Source: Perilla frutescens (lineage: Eukaryota; Streptophyta; Magnoliopsida; Lamiales; Lamiaceae). Taken from it: a DNA stretch of 64,000 nt. Every line of letters starts with the position of its first letter. Position 1 is the first letter of the stretch. Location: the NCBI GenBank assembly GCA_026008535.1, contig BRKX01000014.1, positions 18,622,694-18,686,693 on the forward strand. Direction: 5' to 3'. Of this stretch, positions 48,301-60,150 are shown in pieces. The position numbers and the translations under genes are program-made. The notes beneath the pieces were generated by a model. It had not been told where the DNA came from, made no database searches, and saw only the letters and a list, made by a program, of their open reading frames with translations.

Positions 48301-48700
48301 AGTTTTCTTGTTTCTCTCTAGGAGCAGGAGCGTGCCAGAAAAAATGGTGGAATGCTTGTTGACTTGAACTTCTTTTAAAAAGCATCTTCCTGGCCAGTTG
48401 ATTTTTATATGCAAAGTTATTGAAAAGTAGTCTTTTATGTATTTTCTTTCTTTATTGCCACTGAACAAGCATTTGCTTGATTTAATTGTTATCGATTTTG
48501 TTTCGCAGTTTTGTTTAATGGATTACCTTTCATTTTCTTAATTTGTGTTTATCCAAGTTTTGAGGCTTCTGGGTCTCATTTATTATGTTTTATATTATTC
48601 AATTGGAAATAAAGTTGCAATACAGCTTGTATTATTCAATTTAAAAAGCTGATATACAGTTTGTATTATTCAATTAAATAAAAAGGCACTTTGAAGCTAC
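45391..48700 (+). mobile_element. hAT transposon with transposase gene (3' end missing)
   Basis: The left end TAGGGGTGAAAATTGC at 45391 matches hAT terminal repeats and those of the hAT element at 16528. The 8-bp flank is CATATGGG. The subterminal region repeats ctcg/gctcg words. The transposase gene lies at 46087-48228. No inverted right terminus or second CATATGGG was found up to 50000, so the right end seems deleted; 48700 is a rough limit. Confidence 0.65.
46087..48228 (+). pseudogene. hAT transposase (RICESLEEPER-like), one premature stop
   Basis: Nearly intact transposase of the hAT (Ac/Tam3-like) superfamily, which cuts and pastes the element via a DDE/RNase H-like catalytic core. The ATG at 46087 opens a frame of about 686 codons interrupted only by TGA at 47230-47232 (codon 382). 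N-terminal BED zinc finger (residues about 45-90; CNHCGTL with later HLESC). A central core includes SLTSDLWTSNQNIGYLCLTC (about 198-217) and CCAHILNLMVQDGL (about 301-314), both typical of plant hAT proteins. The C-terminal hAT dimerisation domain (about 575-670) has ELDIYLEE and VASESAFSAGGRVL. An apparent intron 48103-48183 (GT...TAG) joins to a final exon ending TGA at 48226-48228. Domesticated relatives such as DAYSLEEPER/RICESLEEPER have lost terminal repeats; here a left repeat is still visible, favouring a recent transposon over a host gene. Confidence 0.85.
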
Positions 48701-49860
48701 TAGTCTACTACTTTTGCAGACTAGTTTATAGGCTTAACTCCCGCTATACAATTGTTCAATTCTCAATATTCAATCCTACTAGCATGGATCATAGCCTAAA
48801 ATGAATCATCTAGGTCTAATTCTTCAATCAATACCATAGTCTCATTGTCTATAAGGGATACTATAACCAACCTACAAGGCATCAATTATCTAAACAACAT
48901 TTCCACATCAACAATACTAATACCAAAGTTAACTTATGATCATGATCATTTATATTTCATATCAACCATGCAATATCATATCACATCATGCTAGCATTGA
49001 TTATATAACACGATCAAGAGCTCAAACAATAATTTACATTATCATATCTCATAGCGTAATAATACACATTATCATATATCATACTTATTCAAAAATTATG
49101 AAATAAATAGAAAGACAATCCTTAGCATACAAGAATCAAAGCATATAAGTTTGGGAATTTTTCGACAACTCATACTTCCTAAAATAAAATTTAAACACTT
49201 AAAATGCTTTAGGTAAAAATTTAAATGACAGGATACTCAAAAGTAAAATTCAACAACATGTTATTCCAATGTAAAATAATATCCCGGACAATTTTCCAGA
49301 ATCGATTGGCATGGCGACTATAACTATTTTCTGATTGTTTGGCCTATTTATGATCCTCGAATGATAACAACTTCAATAGATGAAATGAAATAAATAATTA
49401 AATACACTAGATATCGAAAATCAGGCTTGAACGGATAAAGAATGGACATAGACGGGGTCATCAGAAAGTTGGATAGCATCGGCTTTCCGATAGATTGCAG
49501 CAGCAGCATAGCCGCACCACTGTTGCCCGATGGTGCCCCTACCTTCCGGTGTACTTCCGGTAGCTGGCTCGACCATTAGCTGGTCGACAGCTCCTTTCTA
49601 TCACCAATCCCCATCGCTGCCACCCCACGCTACCACCGCCACCCTCACCACTCTCCCTCTTAGCCCCCTCTCTCTTCTCTCCTCATTCTCTCTCTCTAGA
49701 ATATGGAACGGGATGAAGAAATGAAGTGAGGATAATATTGGGGTTTTTTTTAATATTACCCCACAGGATCTGATCGGATGTTCATTAATTCTACAACATG
49801 TAAATCATATTTTATGTGTGATTTTAACTATTAGCTACATTGAAAAAGCAAGCAAGTAAA
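48701..49860. other. Possible chromovirus-type LTR fragment, no gene
   Basis: On the minus strand, 49400-49100 reads like parts of Tekay/Del-type LTRs (gccatgccaatcgattctgg). A C-rich patch at 49560-49690 contains ccgccaccctc words. Boundaries and family are uncertain. Confidence 0.3.
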
Positions 49861-51649
49861 TCGATTCTATCACAGTGGAAAAGATAGAATCGATAAAGCA
49901 CTTACATCACGTAGTAGGGTTGCAGATGGGATTAAAGGTCTAATCCTGTTGTTGGAGAATACACAATCAGCTCCTTCTACTTCTTGGTGATGATGATAAA
50001 ACTCCTTCAAGAAAGATATTCCATTCCTTGATGTTCTACTGTATTCCCGGACCTTGTTTAGATGCAGGGTGGGTTGCAAACTACTAAACTGTGTGGGAAC
50101 CCTAAGGAATCAAGTGAGCAAAGAGAGGTTGATTTGTTATGCTTCAATTTCGTGCCTTCCTCTCTATTAAATAGAGAGGGAGATGAAAATTATGTCCCCT
50201 AACCCTAATGGGTTTGGGCCTCTCTACTTGTTCCATTCCCAAGTCCACTTAGGTCTTATTTGGGCTACAGCAAGGATCTAGAAGAATATTAAATTGGCCT
50301 ACTAATTTATTTAATTTCTAATATCCATAACATGGATATAAATAAATAAATTAAGTATTATTTTTATTCCACTAAAGAAATAATACTGACTCACCAATTT
50401 AATACATATTTACGAATATGCTTTCTTCTTTAATTTAGTCATTCCCCATGTTTAAGATATAATGTTCATTAATTAATTATGCAAATTTCTGATAGTTATA
50501 ATTAATTAACATCTTCATTCCTATAGTAGTACGCACAAGCTTTATCATGTATGAAATAAATTCCACATGCGGAGTTTCACATGAACTTTATGCTTCCTCA
50601 GGGAGACATCATCAACCTGGCGCACCAGGACACGGTGACCATATATAATGCACGATCTATCATATATGTAAACGTCACTGCCCAAAATATCGAGATTATT
50701 GATCCTATCAAAGAATCTCACCCATTGATATATCAAAGCAGTCGATGTAACATATATGTCTGTCAACATATATGGTTTAAGAACCCGAAGTCTGTGAATC
50801 TTTGTTCGTTCGCTTAAGGTCAGAATCAGAGAATAGAATCCTATCGTGATCCTCCTCAATACACATGCCGATGTACTAGAATAATCAATTAGCTAAGATA
50901 AGCTAACTATCCAATTATTCTACGGTGTACCAATGGTGGGTTCAGGACCATCTAAGCCGTGAGCCTTTTAATACAATGCAAGGAAATGATGATATGATCT
51001 TTATCGTATGTTGACCCACAACATATCATCTACAATGCAAGTATATGGAACATGTAGATAAATATAATAATAATTAAATGCACACAGTGATTGTAATAAA
51101 TATTCAATCCATATTATCAAAAACACTGTTAAAAGTATATAAAGACAGATCTTCTAATATACAAAACTAACTGATGGCCCTCTATTTAGAGGGAAAAATT
51201 TGGGGTACCCAGTAGAAAATTCCGGGTATAAAATACTTAAAAAGTGATTTCCGGACTTGATTAAAAGTTGTTTTATTCAATGGCGATGTCCCAATGACCT
51301 CTAACACAAAATCCAAAAATACCAAGAGACTCATTGGCTCGAGTACAATTAAATCAACCCGACTCGAGATGACAAGGAAGCCGTCTGAAGAAAATTGATG
51401 AAAGATTCTCTTTTCAAAAATAGATTTACTATTCATTTCTGATACTAGATAATACTCTCGTGTGTTTGTTTGACCTCTGATTGAAAATCTGTAAACACGA
51501 ACGGATTCCTTAGGTTGATTCCCATAAAATAAACGTAATAAGGCAAGCCCCAGATCAACAAGGAGGATTTCGTGAAATATTAAAAATAAGAAAAAGGCTC
51601 AAAATTTACTATTCACACATTTACTTTATACATTTTTCAACACCGAGAC
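49861..51649. other. Unclassified repeat-like sequence, no gene
   Basis: Low-complexity and AT-rich sequence. 50130-50240 contains aaccctaatgggtttgggcc and 50540-50830 has frames on both strands with no recognisable domain. The texture is LTR-like, but no terminal repeats or duplications were found. Confidence 0.35.
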
Positions 51650-52827
51650 CTTAAATGACCTCGAACACCTATGTTGGGATTTGAATTATGCTAGAATAAC
51701 CACTTTATTATCTTAAACCTTCTCTCGAAATATATAAGTTGTTGATTACATAACACAATCTGACGTCTCTATTAATATTCTATCATGCAACTCTTAAATG
51801 CACAAAGACTTCTTTGTTTTCTTCAATAATCGTAACTCTCTCGTATGATATTGACTATTGAGTTATCTATTCTTAATCTTGTGACAAAATGCCTCTTTCA
51901 ATTTATGAATTATCACAATCAATTGCATCATCTAGTGCCCAATTAAACAATGCACAATCAAGCTCAAGAATAAATAAAACATAACCAAATCATGGGTGAT
52001 CAACATCATGAATAAAAAGAAAATCAAAGTTGAGTCATAATCAACCCTAGAAATCTAAGGTTTAGCTATCCATATCTATACAATTATTTGAAATAATTCA
52101 ACAACAAACCATTGTTCAATATGAAATAACTAAAATAAAACCTGAAATGTCAATAATGTTATTGATCGGATGATTGATCTTGATCTTGTGCTTCTTTTCC
52201 AATTCTTTAGCTCTCCACTTATAATGCCTCTTTTAGGATATAAAGTGATGATCCCCAAATTCGTCCATCTTTCAATATTTATACTTAGGTCAAGTATGGT
52301 AAAAATCGAACAAAAATGACCGGTTCGAGAGTTCACTCACAACCACGTGGGTCGTGAATGAGCTCGTGAATCCTATGTGGCATCATGTTCACTTCCACAT
52401 CAGTAGTTGTGAATGGGGTCACGAATGAGCCAAATGAGACGCCCACTGAGTCACAACGTTTACAGAAAATTGGCAAAAAATAGTCATTCACAAGTTGATT
52501 CACAACCCTAGTCGACAATAAGGTCACGAGTCCACCGTGTGTCCCAATGATCTTCTACTATTTTGCTCTATTGTCACTCGTTTCTTATTCAATTGACCTG
52601 ATTCTTTTTATAATGCGTTCCTTACTCGATTTCACGTATTTCTAAGTTTTTCTCAAGCTCATTTGAAACTCACAACAAAAATGACACTAACAACTTTCAG
52701 AACAAGCAAACACGAGACATTGTACAAAATATAGAAAACCATGTGTAACTTGGCACTCCATGCATGCAATACCCATCAAATGCCACTCAAATGAACCTCA
52801 AAATAGATACAGAACAAGAGGTTATCA
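51650..52827 (-). repeat. LTR-like repeat R2, copy B (one end missing)
   Basis: From about 51650 it follows R2 copy A (38372-39986): catgcaactc(c/t)taaa, aatttatgaatta-cacaa, cacgtgg near the tcgtga words, gtgttccttactcgatt, and the end gaggttatca. The left portion of the family is missing. No flanking duplication is visible. It adjoins the copia-like sequence that starts at 52828. Confidence 0.55.
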
Positions 52828-53419
52828 GGGTACCTCTCTCTGCAAGACAATTACACACCGACTAGTGCTTGCAGTTTGGCATTCAGTCTTTCAAAGATGA
52901 AATGACTTCATTCTTCCGGCAGTGACACCACTACTCCGGCAAGCTCCGGTGAACTAGTCAAAGAGATAATTGGAAAGTAGACTAGACTATGACTATGCAG
53001 AGATAGATCATTGTGTTTGTGTTGATGTTTTTTCTAGTATACTAGAGTATCTTATTTATAGGCATTTCTCCACCTTATAGGGCTTCAGATTAGGATTGAG
53101 GGCATTCAATCCTAGGTTTAACCTCTAGGATTTATATGTTTGCCATCGATCACAACTATGTAACTTTTAGGAGTTATAAGCTCCACAACTGCAGGGGTGT
53201 CCAGGTAGTGTTGGTTACATATCCACCACTACTGCAGATCATTGTCTCTACATTCAAACCAAGTTAGGTGATGTCGATTATAGTCCAACACACCAACTCC
53301 TCTAAGTGGGAGTTATAATTTTGAATCTGCAGGAGACATCTAATTGTACCTACAAATCGAACATTCGATTTGCTGAATGGAGCTAGCGCCCCGTCCATTT
53401 TCATGTTTTAAAATTAGAG
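52828..53419 (-). other. Possible copia LTR or 3' remnant
   Basis: Read on the minus strand it contains a TATA-like ataaataagatactc near 53050, compatible with an LTR. No integrase or RT motifs lie between here and the copia fragment at 53420. The assignment is uncertain. Confidence 0.3.
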
Positions 53420-54840
53420 ATTGAGTAGACCCAAGTCCGACCTTGTACATCCCAAAGTCCACCCAAATGGTAACTTAGCTAATTTAGCTTCAACACAAAC
53501 TTCACATCTAAGTTTACTAAATGTTTTATCGCATTTAGATTCACATGACCTAATCTATGATGCCATAAACCAGAGTACTCAACAAGCAAGTAAGCAGAAT
53601 AATTAACTTTATTAGCACTTTCTTTTACAATATGATGCATAGCCATTATATTCATTTTGAAAAGCCCATTGGTGAGATAGCCCCGACTAACGAACTTTTC
53701 ATACTTGCTTAAAATAAATTTTTGAGTCTCAAACACTAGTCTAAACTTACGGTTGACCAACAAAGAGCCCGAATCCAGATTTTTTGGATGTCCGAAACAT
53801 GCAACACATCCCTAAGAGCGAGCTCCTTGTTCAAAGTGAGTTTCAAGATTACATTGCCCACGCCAACAATTTTAAATGAGGTTTGGTTTTCCATGTGAAA
53901 CTTTCTACCTTCAATAACTTTGTAGGTATCAAATGCCCCATTATCAGAGAAAATATGATAGGTGGTACCTGTATCAACAAACCACTCCTTCAGGCTGTCC
54001 ACGTGATTGAATTCAGACACAACAATAGCTTAATCGTCATCATCCAAATCATCTTGATGATATTTGCCTTTGTTGTATTCAACCACATGTGTACCTTAGT
54101 TACTCTTATTTTTCCTTGGAGTAGTGTAATGTTTCAACATATGTCTCGGCTTGTCACAATTGAAGTAATTGTCATTGAACTTCATCATTGGTTTAATTTC
54201 TTGCCTTTGTCAACTTGATCCAGACGCTTATGCTTGTTGTTATTTGATGGTCCACCATGTTGCATTAAGTTAGGCTTGGCCTCGATCAAGACTCTTGGTC
54301 TCAGATCCGTCTTTTGGTTATCAAGCTTAATGTGAAGCTTAACCACATAATCTTTAAGAGTCATCTCTTTTCGTTTATACTTAAGATAGCTCTTGAAGTC
54401 CTTCCAACACGGTGATAACTTTTCAATCACTACAACGACAATGAAGACATCTAGAAGAGTCATCACTTTAGCATGAATGTCATGCACAATGACCTGAAGC
54501 TTTTGCACTTAGTCCATCACTGATTGGGTGCCAACCATTTTATAATCAAGGAACGTTTCTACCATGAACTTCTTAGTTCCGGCACCCTCAATTGTGTACT
54601 TCTTTTTTAGAGCATCCAACAACTCTTTTGCAGTCATTACATTGACATAAACAGAATACTAGCTATCAAGTAGACCATTAAGAATGTAATTTTTACATAA
54701 AAAGTCTCTGTTAATCCACTAGTATTATACTATTCTTTTGTTGACATTTTGTTCTGTTTCTGCAATGATTGGAGCATTTTCCTTGACATGGACTGCAACC
54801 CCGAACATGGTAAGGTAGAACAATATCTTTTGTTCTCACC
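53420..54840 (-). pseudogene. Ty1/copia gag-protease-pre-integrase remnant (second)
   Basis: A broken copia fragment on the minus strand. Gag runs from about 54840: the AKELLDALKKKY and GAGTKKFMVETFLDYKMV parts are recognisable at 54640-54530, followed by MQKLQVIVHDIHA and TLKDYVVKLHIKL down to 54185. The protease motif VDTGTTYHIF is at about 53980-53950. The GAG-pre-integrase motif GLWHHRLGHVNLNAIKHL is at about 53575-53520, with a following CEVC-type finger down to about 53440. Frame changes and stops occur near 54510, 54183, 53800 and 53478. Integrase and reverse transcriptase are absent. It is a different copia lineage from the 206-1995 fragment, whose gag is unlike this one. Confidence 0.8.
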
Positions 54841-54969
54841 TCTTGAAATCCAGCCCGAAAAAATTTTCCAGGATGAACTCGCCATTCCAAGGCAAGAATA
54901 TTGGTCTTGATGGTAATTGTCTTGCGATTATAAATCGCATTACAAGATTATATATAACTATTTTTTTCT

Positions 54970-55075
54970 ATGATGGGGTAGCCTGCAACTGCTTCCTGAG
55001 GGTGTGTGGGTTAATGTCACTCATTTTCTCGAGCTTTTTGGTCCCAAATTCTACCACTAGGCCATCTAAAAGATA
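54970..55075 (-). repeat. tRNA-derived SINE head, candidate
   Basis: The minus strand reads GATGGCCTAGTGGTAGAATT (from about 55066), then TGGGACCAAAA. It matches the layout of 41440-41525 but with a degraded B box. Two similar tRNA-like heads in one window suggest a SINE family. Confidence 0.42.
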
Positions 55076-55747
55076 CATATATATATAGTTTTATTTTGTT
55101 ATCATAACACAACACTTGCCTTAAGCTTTGCGCTTCTTAAACTTGTTGAACTTGTTGTCTAAACCCTTGATTAAATGCTAATTAAACCCTGATGTGCCGC
55201 CTTAATTCCTTGCACATAGGCATGATATCGGTGCAAACAAGGCATGCACACTAATTAATGACATAAAATATACTAGAATTATGATCTAATATCAATAAAT
55301 TAAAATCATAGTAACAAAGTCCTTTTTTAAAAAAAAATGTTTCAAAATAAAAATAAATAGATTAAATTGTACCCATTTGTCTCCATTTTGCTTCATTGGA
55401 AAATATTGTTAACTGAAAAAAAGGGTCATGAACTCCATGAAGTGTTGTATCAATTGTAAATTTCCATTAATACACTGATATATATGTACAAATCCATAAT
55501 TACAAAATACACACGGATGTGTACATGTTATGTGCAAATCCACAATTACAATAAGAGGTGGTCTCATGTACATCGAATGTATATAAAGTCTTATATCAAA
55601 TGGAAAATGTATCACTTATAATATTTCAAAGGTACAACGGATGTACTCAAGTTTTTACCTTACAATAATATTTTCTATTTTATGGAGGGTGTTAAGTTAA
55701 TTTGTCAAATTAGAATGATATATTCTCAAAATGATAGTACAATGAAA

Positions 55748-55773
55748 ATATATATATATATATATATATATAT
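55748..55773. repeat. (TA)n microsatellite
   Basis: Dinucleotide run in an AT-rich spacer; no gene between 55086 and 56666. Confidence 0.95.
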
Positions 55774-55864
55774 TAATTTATCTATAAAATAATCAATTAT
55801 AATTTACAATCATAATTTGTAAACTAGAAACTAAAAGATGATATTGCAGTAGCTGAGAATTTTA

Positions 55865-56272
55865 GAGAATGTTTGATTTATTTCCAACATCAATTTTTAA
55901 TTTTCAGCATTTTCAATTGATCAATTTATGAGATGTATTTGTGTTTGGAAAAAAGTAATGATTTCGTTATGTTGAATGATTTAATGTTTAGAGTTATAGG
56001 TTTGGAAAATAGAAATAAGTTCGTTTGATTATTTTTTTTTCAATTAGAATTTGTAGTTGAGAGTAAAAGATAAATATTTATATGGTTAGAATGAATTGAT
56101 AAATATTTAAATAATGAGTCATACTATAATTATTTATATATGATTGAATAGATTATGTAGAATTGAAAAAAGTGAAAACTAGAGTTAAAAATAAATAAAA
56201 CAAACATGTTTTCAATGTTTTGAATAGTAAAAAAATTAGAATTTCCAATTGAAAATAAAAACAAACAACCCC
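55865..56272. mobile_element. Harbinger/Tourist-like MITE, candidate
   Basis: A 408-bp AT-rich block with imperfect inverted ends GAGAATGTTTGATTTATTT and (reverse complement of right end) GGGGTTGTTTGTTTTTATT, flanked by TTA (55862-55864 and 56273-56275). TTA duplication is the PIF/Harbinger signature. The ends are imperfect, so moderate confidence only. Confidence 0.5.
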
Positions 56273-56666
56273 TTACACATTTATTCAAATTGAGGATGAT
56301 TTTTTGTGGTGAAATACATTTGGGCAATTGGGTTTTGACCCAAATAATACTACAAGTACAGTCCAAAAGCCTCAATGATTGAATTCAAAGATAAATTCTG
56401 AATACAACCCATGTTTTACTCTTCACAATCCCCACCGATTTATAAAATATAAAACTAAATATGATAATACAAATCTAAACGTCTAACATAGTCCCCTACA
56501 TTATAGTCCCATCTCTTTTCATATACCTAAAAAAATGAGAAATACTAAAACAAAAATTCATAAAATCATAACCCCTTCCACCATTCAAAGAATTTTGTGT
56601 ACAGAGAACACGGTGGGAGAGAAAACGACAATTTTAAAAAATAAAAAAGTCATATTAAATGTTTAT

Positions 56667-58051
56667 TGATAGGACGTATTTTACTTGATTTTATTACTAT
56701 CTTTTGGTACATTTTCTCCTTATTATTTGCCCTATAATTGTGTATTTTGGATGAATGGTATGCTTGTTGAGCTGTGTAGGGATGAAGATACAAAGTTGGA
56801 GAAAATGGTCATGCTTTTGGTGCAAAAAGAATCTAAGTGAAGAAAGAGCAAAATTCGAGTCTGAGTAGATTCGGCCGTAAGGGCTTGCAGCTGGAAAACT
56901 GGAGCGAAAGTTCTAGAAGCTGGACCTGAGTACACGTTTTGGGCTTGTCAAATACAATTCTCGGCCCAAGCTTAGACCTGGACGCGGGAAGCATCTCTCC
57001 CACCGCCTCTAGTGTTTCTTTGGATGGAAATTACCATGTTTATCTAGATTAGGATTCTATTTCCTAGATGGACTCTATCTTTTTATGGGTTATAGATATA
57101 TATTAGGATTCTAGCTTATTTTGGACACACGCCAGACGCTAGAGACGAGTAGCAACGTTGAACTATTTTTAATTCAGTTTCAATTCTTTCTTTTCTTCAT
57201 GACAATCATCGCACGGTTCTACAAGTTTCTGTTGCTCAATCCAAGCATGCAAGTTAGCTAATTTAATCATATTCCGGTGACAACAGCGAAGCTCCACTTA
57301 TACAAACTGTGAGATCTAATTTGTTCGTTCATAATTAATTATTGCATGTATTTGTTGTCTTGGATTTTCGAGTAGTTAATTATTCTAAGTCTGTTGGGTA
57401 GTTGCAAATATTCAATAGGTTGAGAATAGTTACTAGCCAATTAAATCAACCATACGTAATTGTGGATTGGATTTAATAAGTGGTAAAACGGTTGTTCAAA
57501 ACTAGGGGAATAACATACTTAATTTCACAGTCCTGTGTCAGAGTCTGTAAGTTAAGAAACGGCTCTCTCTTGTGCTTATTGCTATCGGTTCATTAAACTC
57601 ATAGAGTGTCTCTTATAGTTGTCAACCGATTAGGGAATAATTAACGAAGCGTCTTCTTAATTATCGAAATTGTATGGAGAGATTAGGTCATGTCAGAAGC
57701 GTCTTCGATGGCTATAATCGATTTGCATGGACTAATTAATTAATTATTGTATCTGTGATCAGTCTTTATAAGTGGAGTGGAGTTTGTTGGATCCGGAATA
57801 CCTCTCTTTATTGATTTAAAATTTGTTCCTTCTACGCAATTATTTTCGCTAGTTGTTTATTTAATTATTGAAGTTGTTTTGCTGTATAAATCACACAAAA
57901 CCCCCTTTTTGAAGTTTGGTCACGCGGATTGAAGGTCAAGAGTAGTTCTCGCCGGTCCCTTGGGAGACGATCTCGCTCGCCATTGTACTCTGCAATGTGG
58001 GCTTACCGACGAAAGTCGGGACATTTATTTTTAGTGAAAAATGACGCACTA
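56667..58051 (+). repeat. 5' LTR of the plus-strand gypsy element
   Basis: 1385 bp from TGATAGGACG to GACGCACTA (the CA end has decayed to TA). The limit is set by alignment with the solo LTR at 33691-35078 and by the primer site 5 bp downstream. It contains the agggagacgatctcgctc-like block near its 3' end, also seen in the solo copy. Confidence 0.88.
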
Positions 58052-58056
58052 AATTT

Positions 58057-58073
58057 TGGCGCCGTTGCCGGGG
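58057..58073 (+). other. Primer-binding site
   Basis: TGGCGCCGTTGCCGGGG, an exact copy of the primer site of Athila/Tat gypsy elements (reported as tRNA-Asp type). Confidence 0.93.
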
Positions 58074-58089
58074 ATTGGTTTCAAGCAGT

Positions 58090-60150
58090 GATTACTCTTA
58101 TATTTTCAGTTTGTTATTTAATTTGCTTTATTTTCGAATTTTTTTTCTGGTACATAACCCGTTTCTCTACAGAAGAAGATTCGGTGTTCGATCTTGAGCC
58201 AGAGAGAACATTACACTGATTGAGGAGAGCTGCTAAGGAGTCTAAGGAGGCTCTCGAATCTGAACAAAGCATTTTTGGTATTGATCAACTTTTCGACATG
58301 GCCAATAATCAAAATCCACCAAACCAGCAAGACCTTGCCGTAAGTGGATCCCTCATCAATGCCAACATTGCTGATCCTGAGCCTCTTATCAGGGAACTCG
58401 GCCACCTTCGAAGCAATAGACCCATCTGTATCGTGCTGCCCCCGATTGCCAACAATGCAGAGATCCAACCTACATTCATCCAAGTGTTACCAAAGTTTGG
58501 TGATCTGCCAGGAGAGAGTGCACACAAGCATTTGTCTGAATTTGATCTCGTGTGCTCGACTTTAAGACCTACAGGTTTTACTGCTAATAACCTAAGGTTA
58601 CTCACCTTTTTCTCATACCTTGTAGGAAAAAGCAAGAGATTGGTTGTTTGATTTGCCACCGGAGTCCATTACCCCATGGGCAGAGTTAGAAGGACAATTC
58701 TTGCGAAAATTCTTCCCTGAGACTCGAGCTACAAATCTAAGGATGGCAATCAGTAGCACCAAGAAAAAGCCGAATGAAAGCTTGGCTGAATACTGTGAAC
58801 GATTTCAACAACTTTGTCGCAAATGCCCGGACCATGGGTTCACTGATTATCAACTTCTGACTAATTACTTTTACCGTAGCATGTCTTCTTTTGATAGGAA
58901 AATTATCGATGCAGCCAGCGGAGGATCTCTAACCAACAAGACCCTCGCCGAAGCCAAACAGCTCATCATTGACATGGCTTCTGGAGGACAGCAGTATGAA
59001 GATGAAGACGAAGGTAGACACCGGCTAGTAAGGGCAATCGGCCAAGCTGAAGGGTCAGGAGTGAATGAAAAGATAGATGCTCTTACTTCCCTGGTCCGAG
59101 GCCTTATTGTGGCGCAGACAAGGCCAAACCGCTGCGGAGTCTGTTCCGAGAATGGACACTTCACTGACGAGTGTCCCAATTTGCATGAGCCCTCCACTGA
59201 ACAAGCTTGTTACGGATCGGGCGACGCACAACAAGATGTTTTCAGAGGAATCAATTATGATGCCCCGCGAGAAGATAATTTTAGGAGGAAGCGGAATAAT
59301 GATCCGTACTCCAATACCTACAATCCAGGTTGGAGAGATCATCTGAATAGATCCGTACTCTTTTCCATTGAAGACAGCCTAGAGGAATAATGATCCGTAC
59401 TCTTTTCCATTGAAGACAGCCTAGAGACCAACCAGCAGCAGGAGATTTGCCACCGAGACCCCCAAGGGGTGAGCCATATGCCCACACAGACCACTCCACA
59501 CCAGCTATGAGTGAGATCATGAAGAATCTGGAGTAAAGCACCAACCTAGTGAGTAGCCTGGCGCAGAGCCAAAAGGCCTTTCAGCAGGAGACGCAGGCCG
59601 CCTTGGGCAGTATGGGCACACAGATCACCCAGCTTGTCACCCAACTGAACAAGCTGTAAGGGCATACTGGGAAACTACCATCTCAAGCCGAGCAGAACCC
59701 GAGAGGACACATCAGTGCTGTGACTCTTCGGAGTGGAAAAGAGTTAGTAGCGGTTGAGAGAAAGAAGCACGACTACACACCGTGTGGGCAAACTGCAGAA
59801 GCTGAAGACAGACCCAACACGGATGGCACACAACCTACTGCACAACTTGCTCCTAGTGAGGTACGGATTTTATCTAAAAATCCTAACCCTATTAATGCAG
59901 CTCCTTTTCCTTCTAGGTTAGCAAGGCACAAGAAAGAGGAGGATGAGAAGGAGATATTCGAGCTCTTCAAGAAAGTTGAGATCAACCTACCTCTGATCGA
60001 TGCCATCAAACAATTCCCTAGATAGCGAAGTTCTTGAAGGAACTATGTGCCAAGAAGATAAGATATGGAAGGGATGCAAAAATCAAGGTAGGAAAAAATG
60101 TCTAAGCCGTTATTCAACGGAAGTTACCTCAAAAGTGTCAAGACCCAGGT
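58090..60150 (+). pseudogene. Gag of the plus-strand gypsy element
   Basis: Gag in pieces: DSVFDLEPERTLH up to a TGA at 58217 (probable CGA change), then a part with MANNQNPPNQQD (ATG at 58298) up to a 1-base frameshift near 58625. The core DWLFDLPPES, QLCRKCPDHGF and a CCHC knuckle CGVCSENGHFTDEC (about 59139-59180) runs to a stop at 59388. A 38-bp segment around gatccgtactcttttccatt is tandemly duplicated (59350-59427). The C-terminal part TLRSGKELVAVERKK to LIDAIKQFPR lies at 59720-60025. A stop at about 60022 and a frame change lead into the protease. Confidence 0.85.

Noticed and set aside
42541..49860. A single chromovirus LTR interrupted by R1 and the hAT element
   Set aside because: Start-like tgtaacagtccgg and internal similarities are suggestive, but orientation on the two sides disagrees and no duplication was found.
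50545..50859. 104-residue minus and 78-residue plus overlapping frames
   Set aside because: No recognisable domain on either strand; the setting is repeat-like.
53479..54508. Possible host gene with a D-T-G protease motif
   Set aside because: The protease, GAG-pre-integrase finger and copia gag order show that it is a broken retrotransposon.
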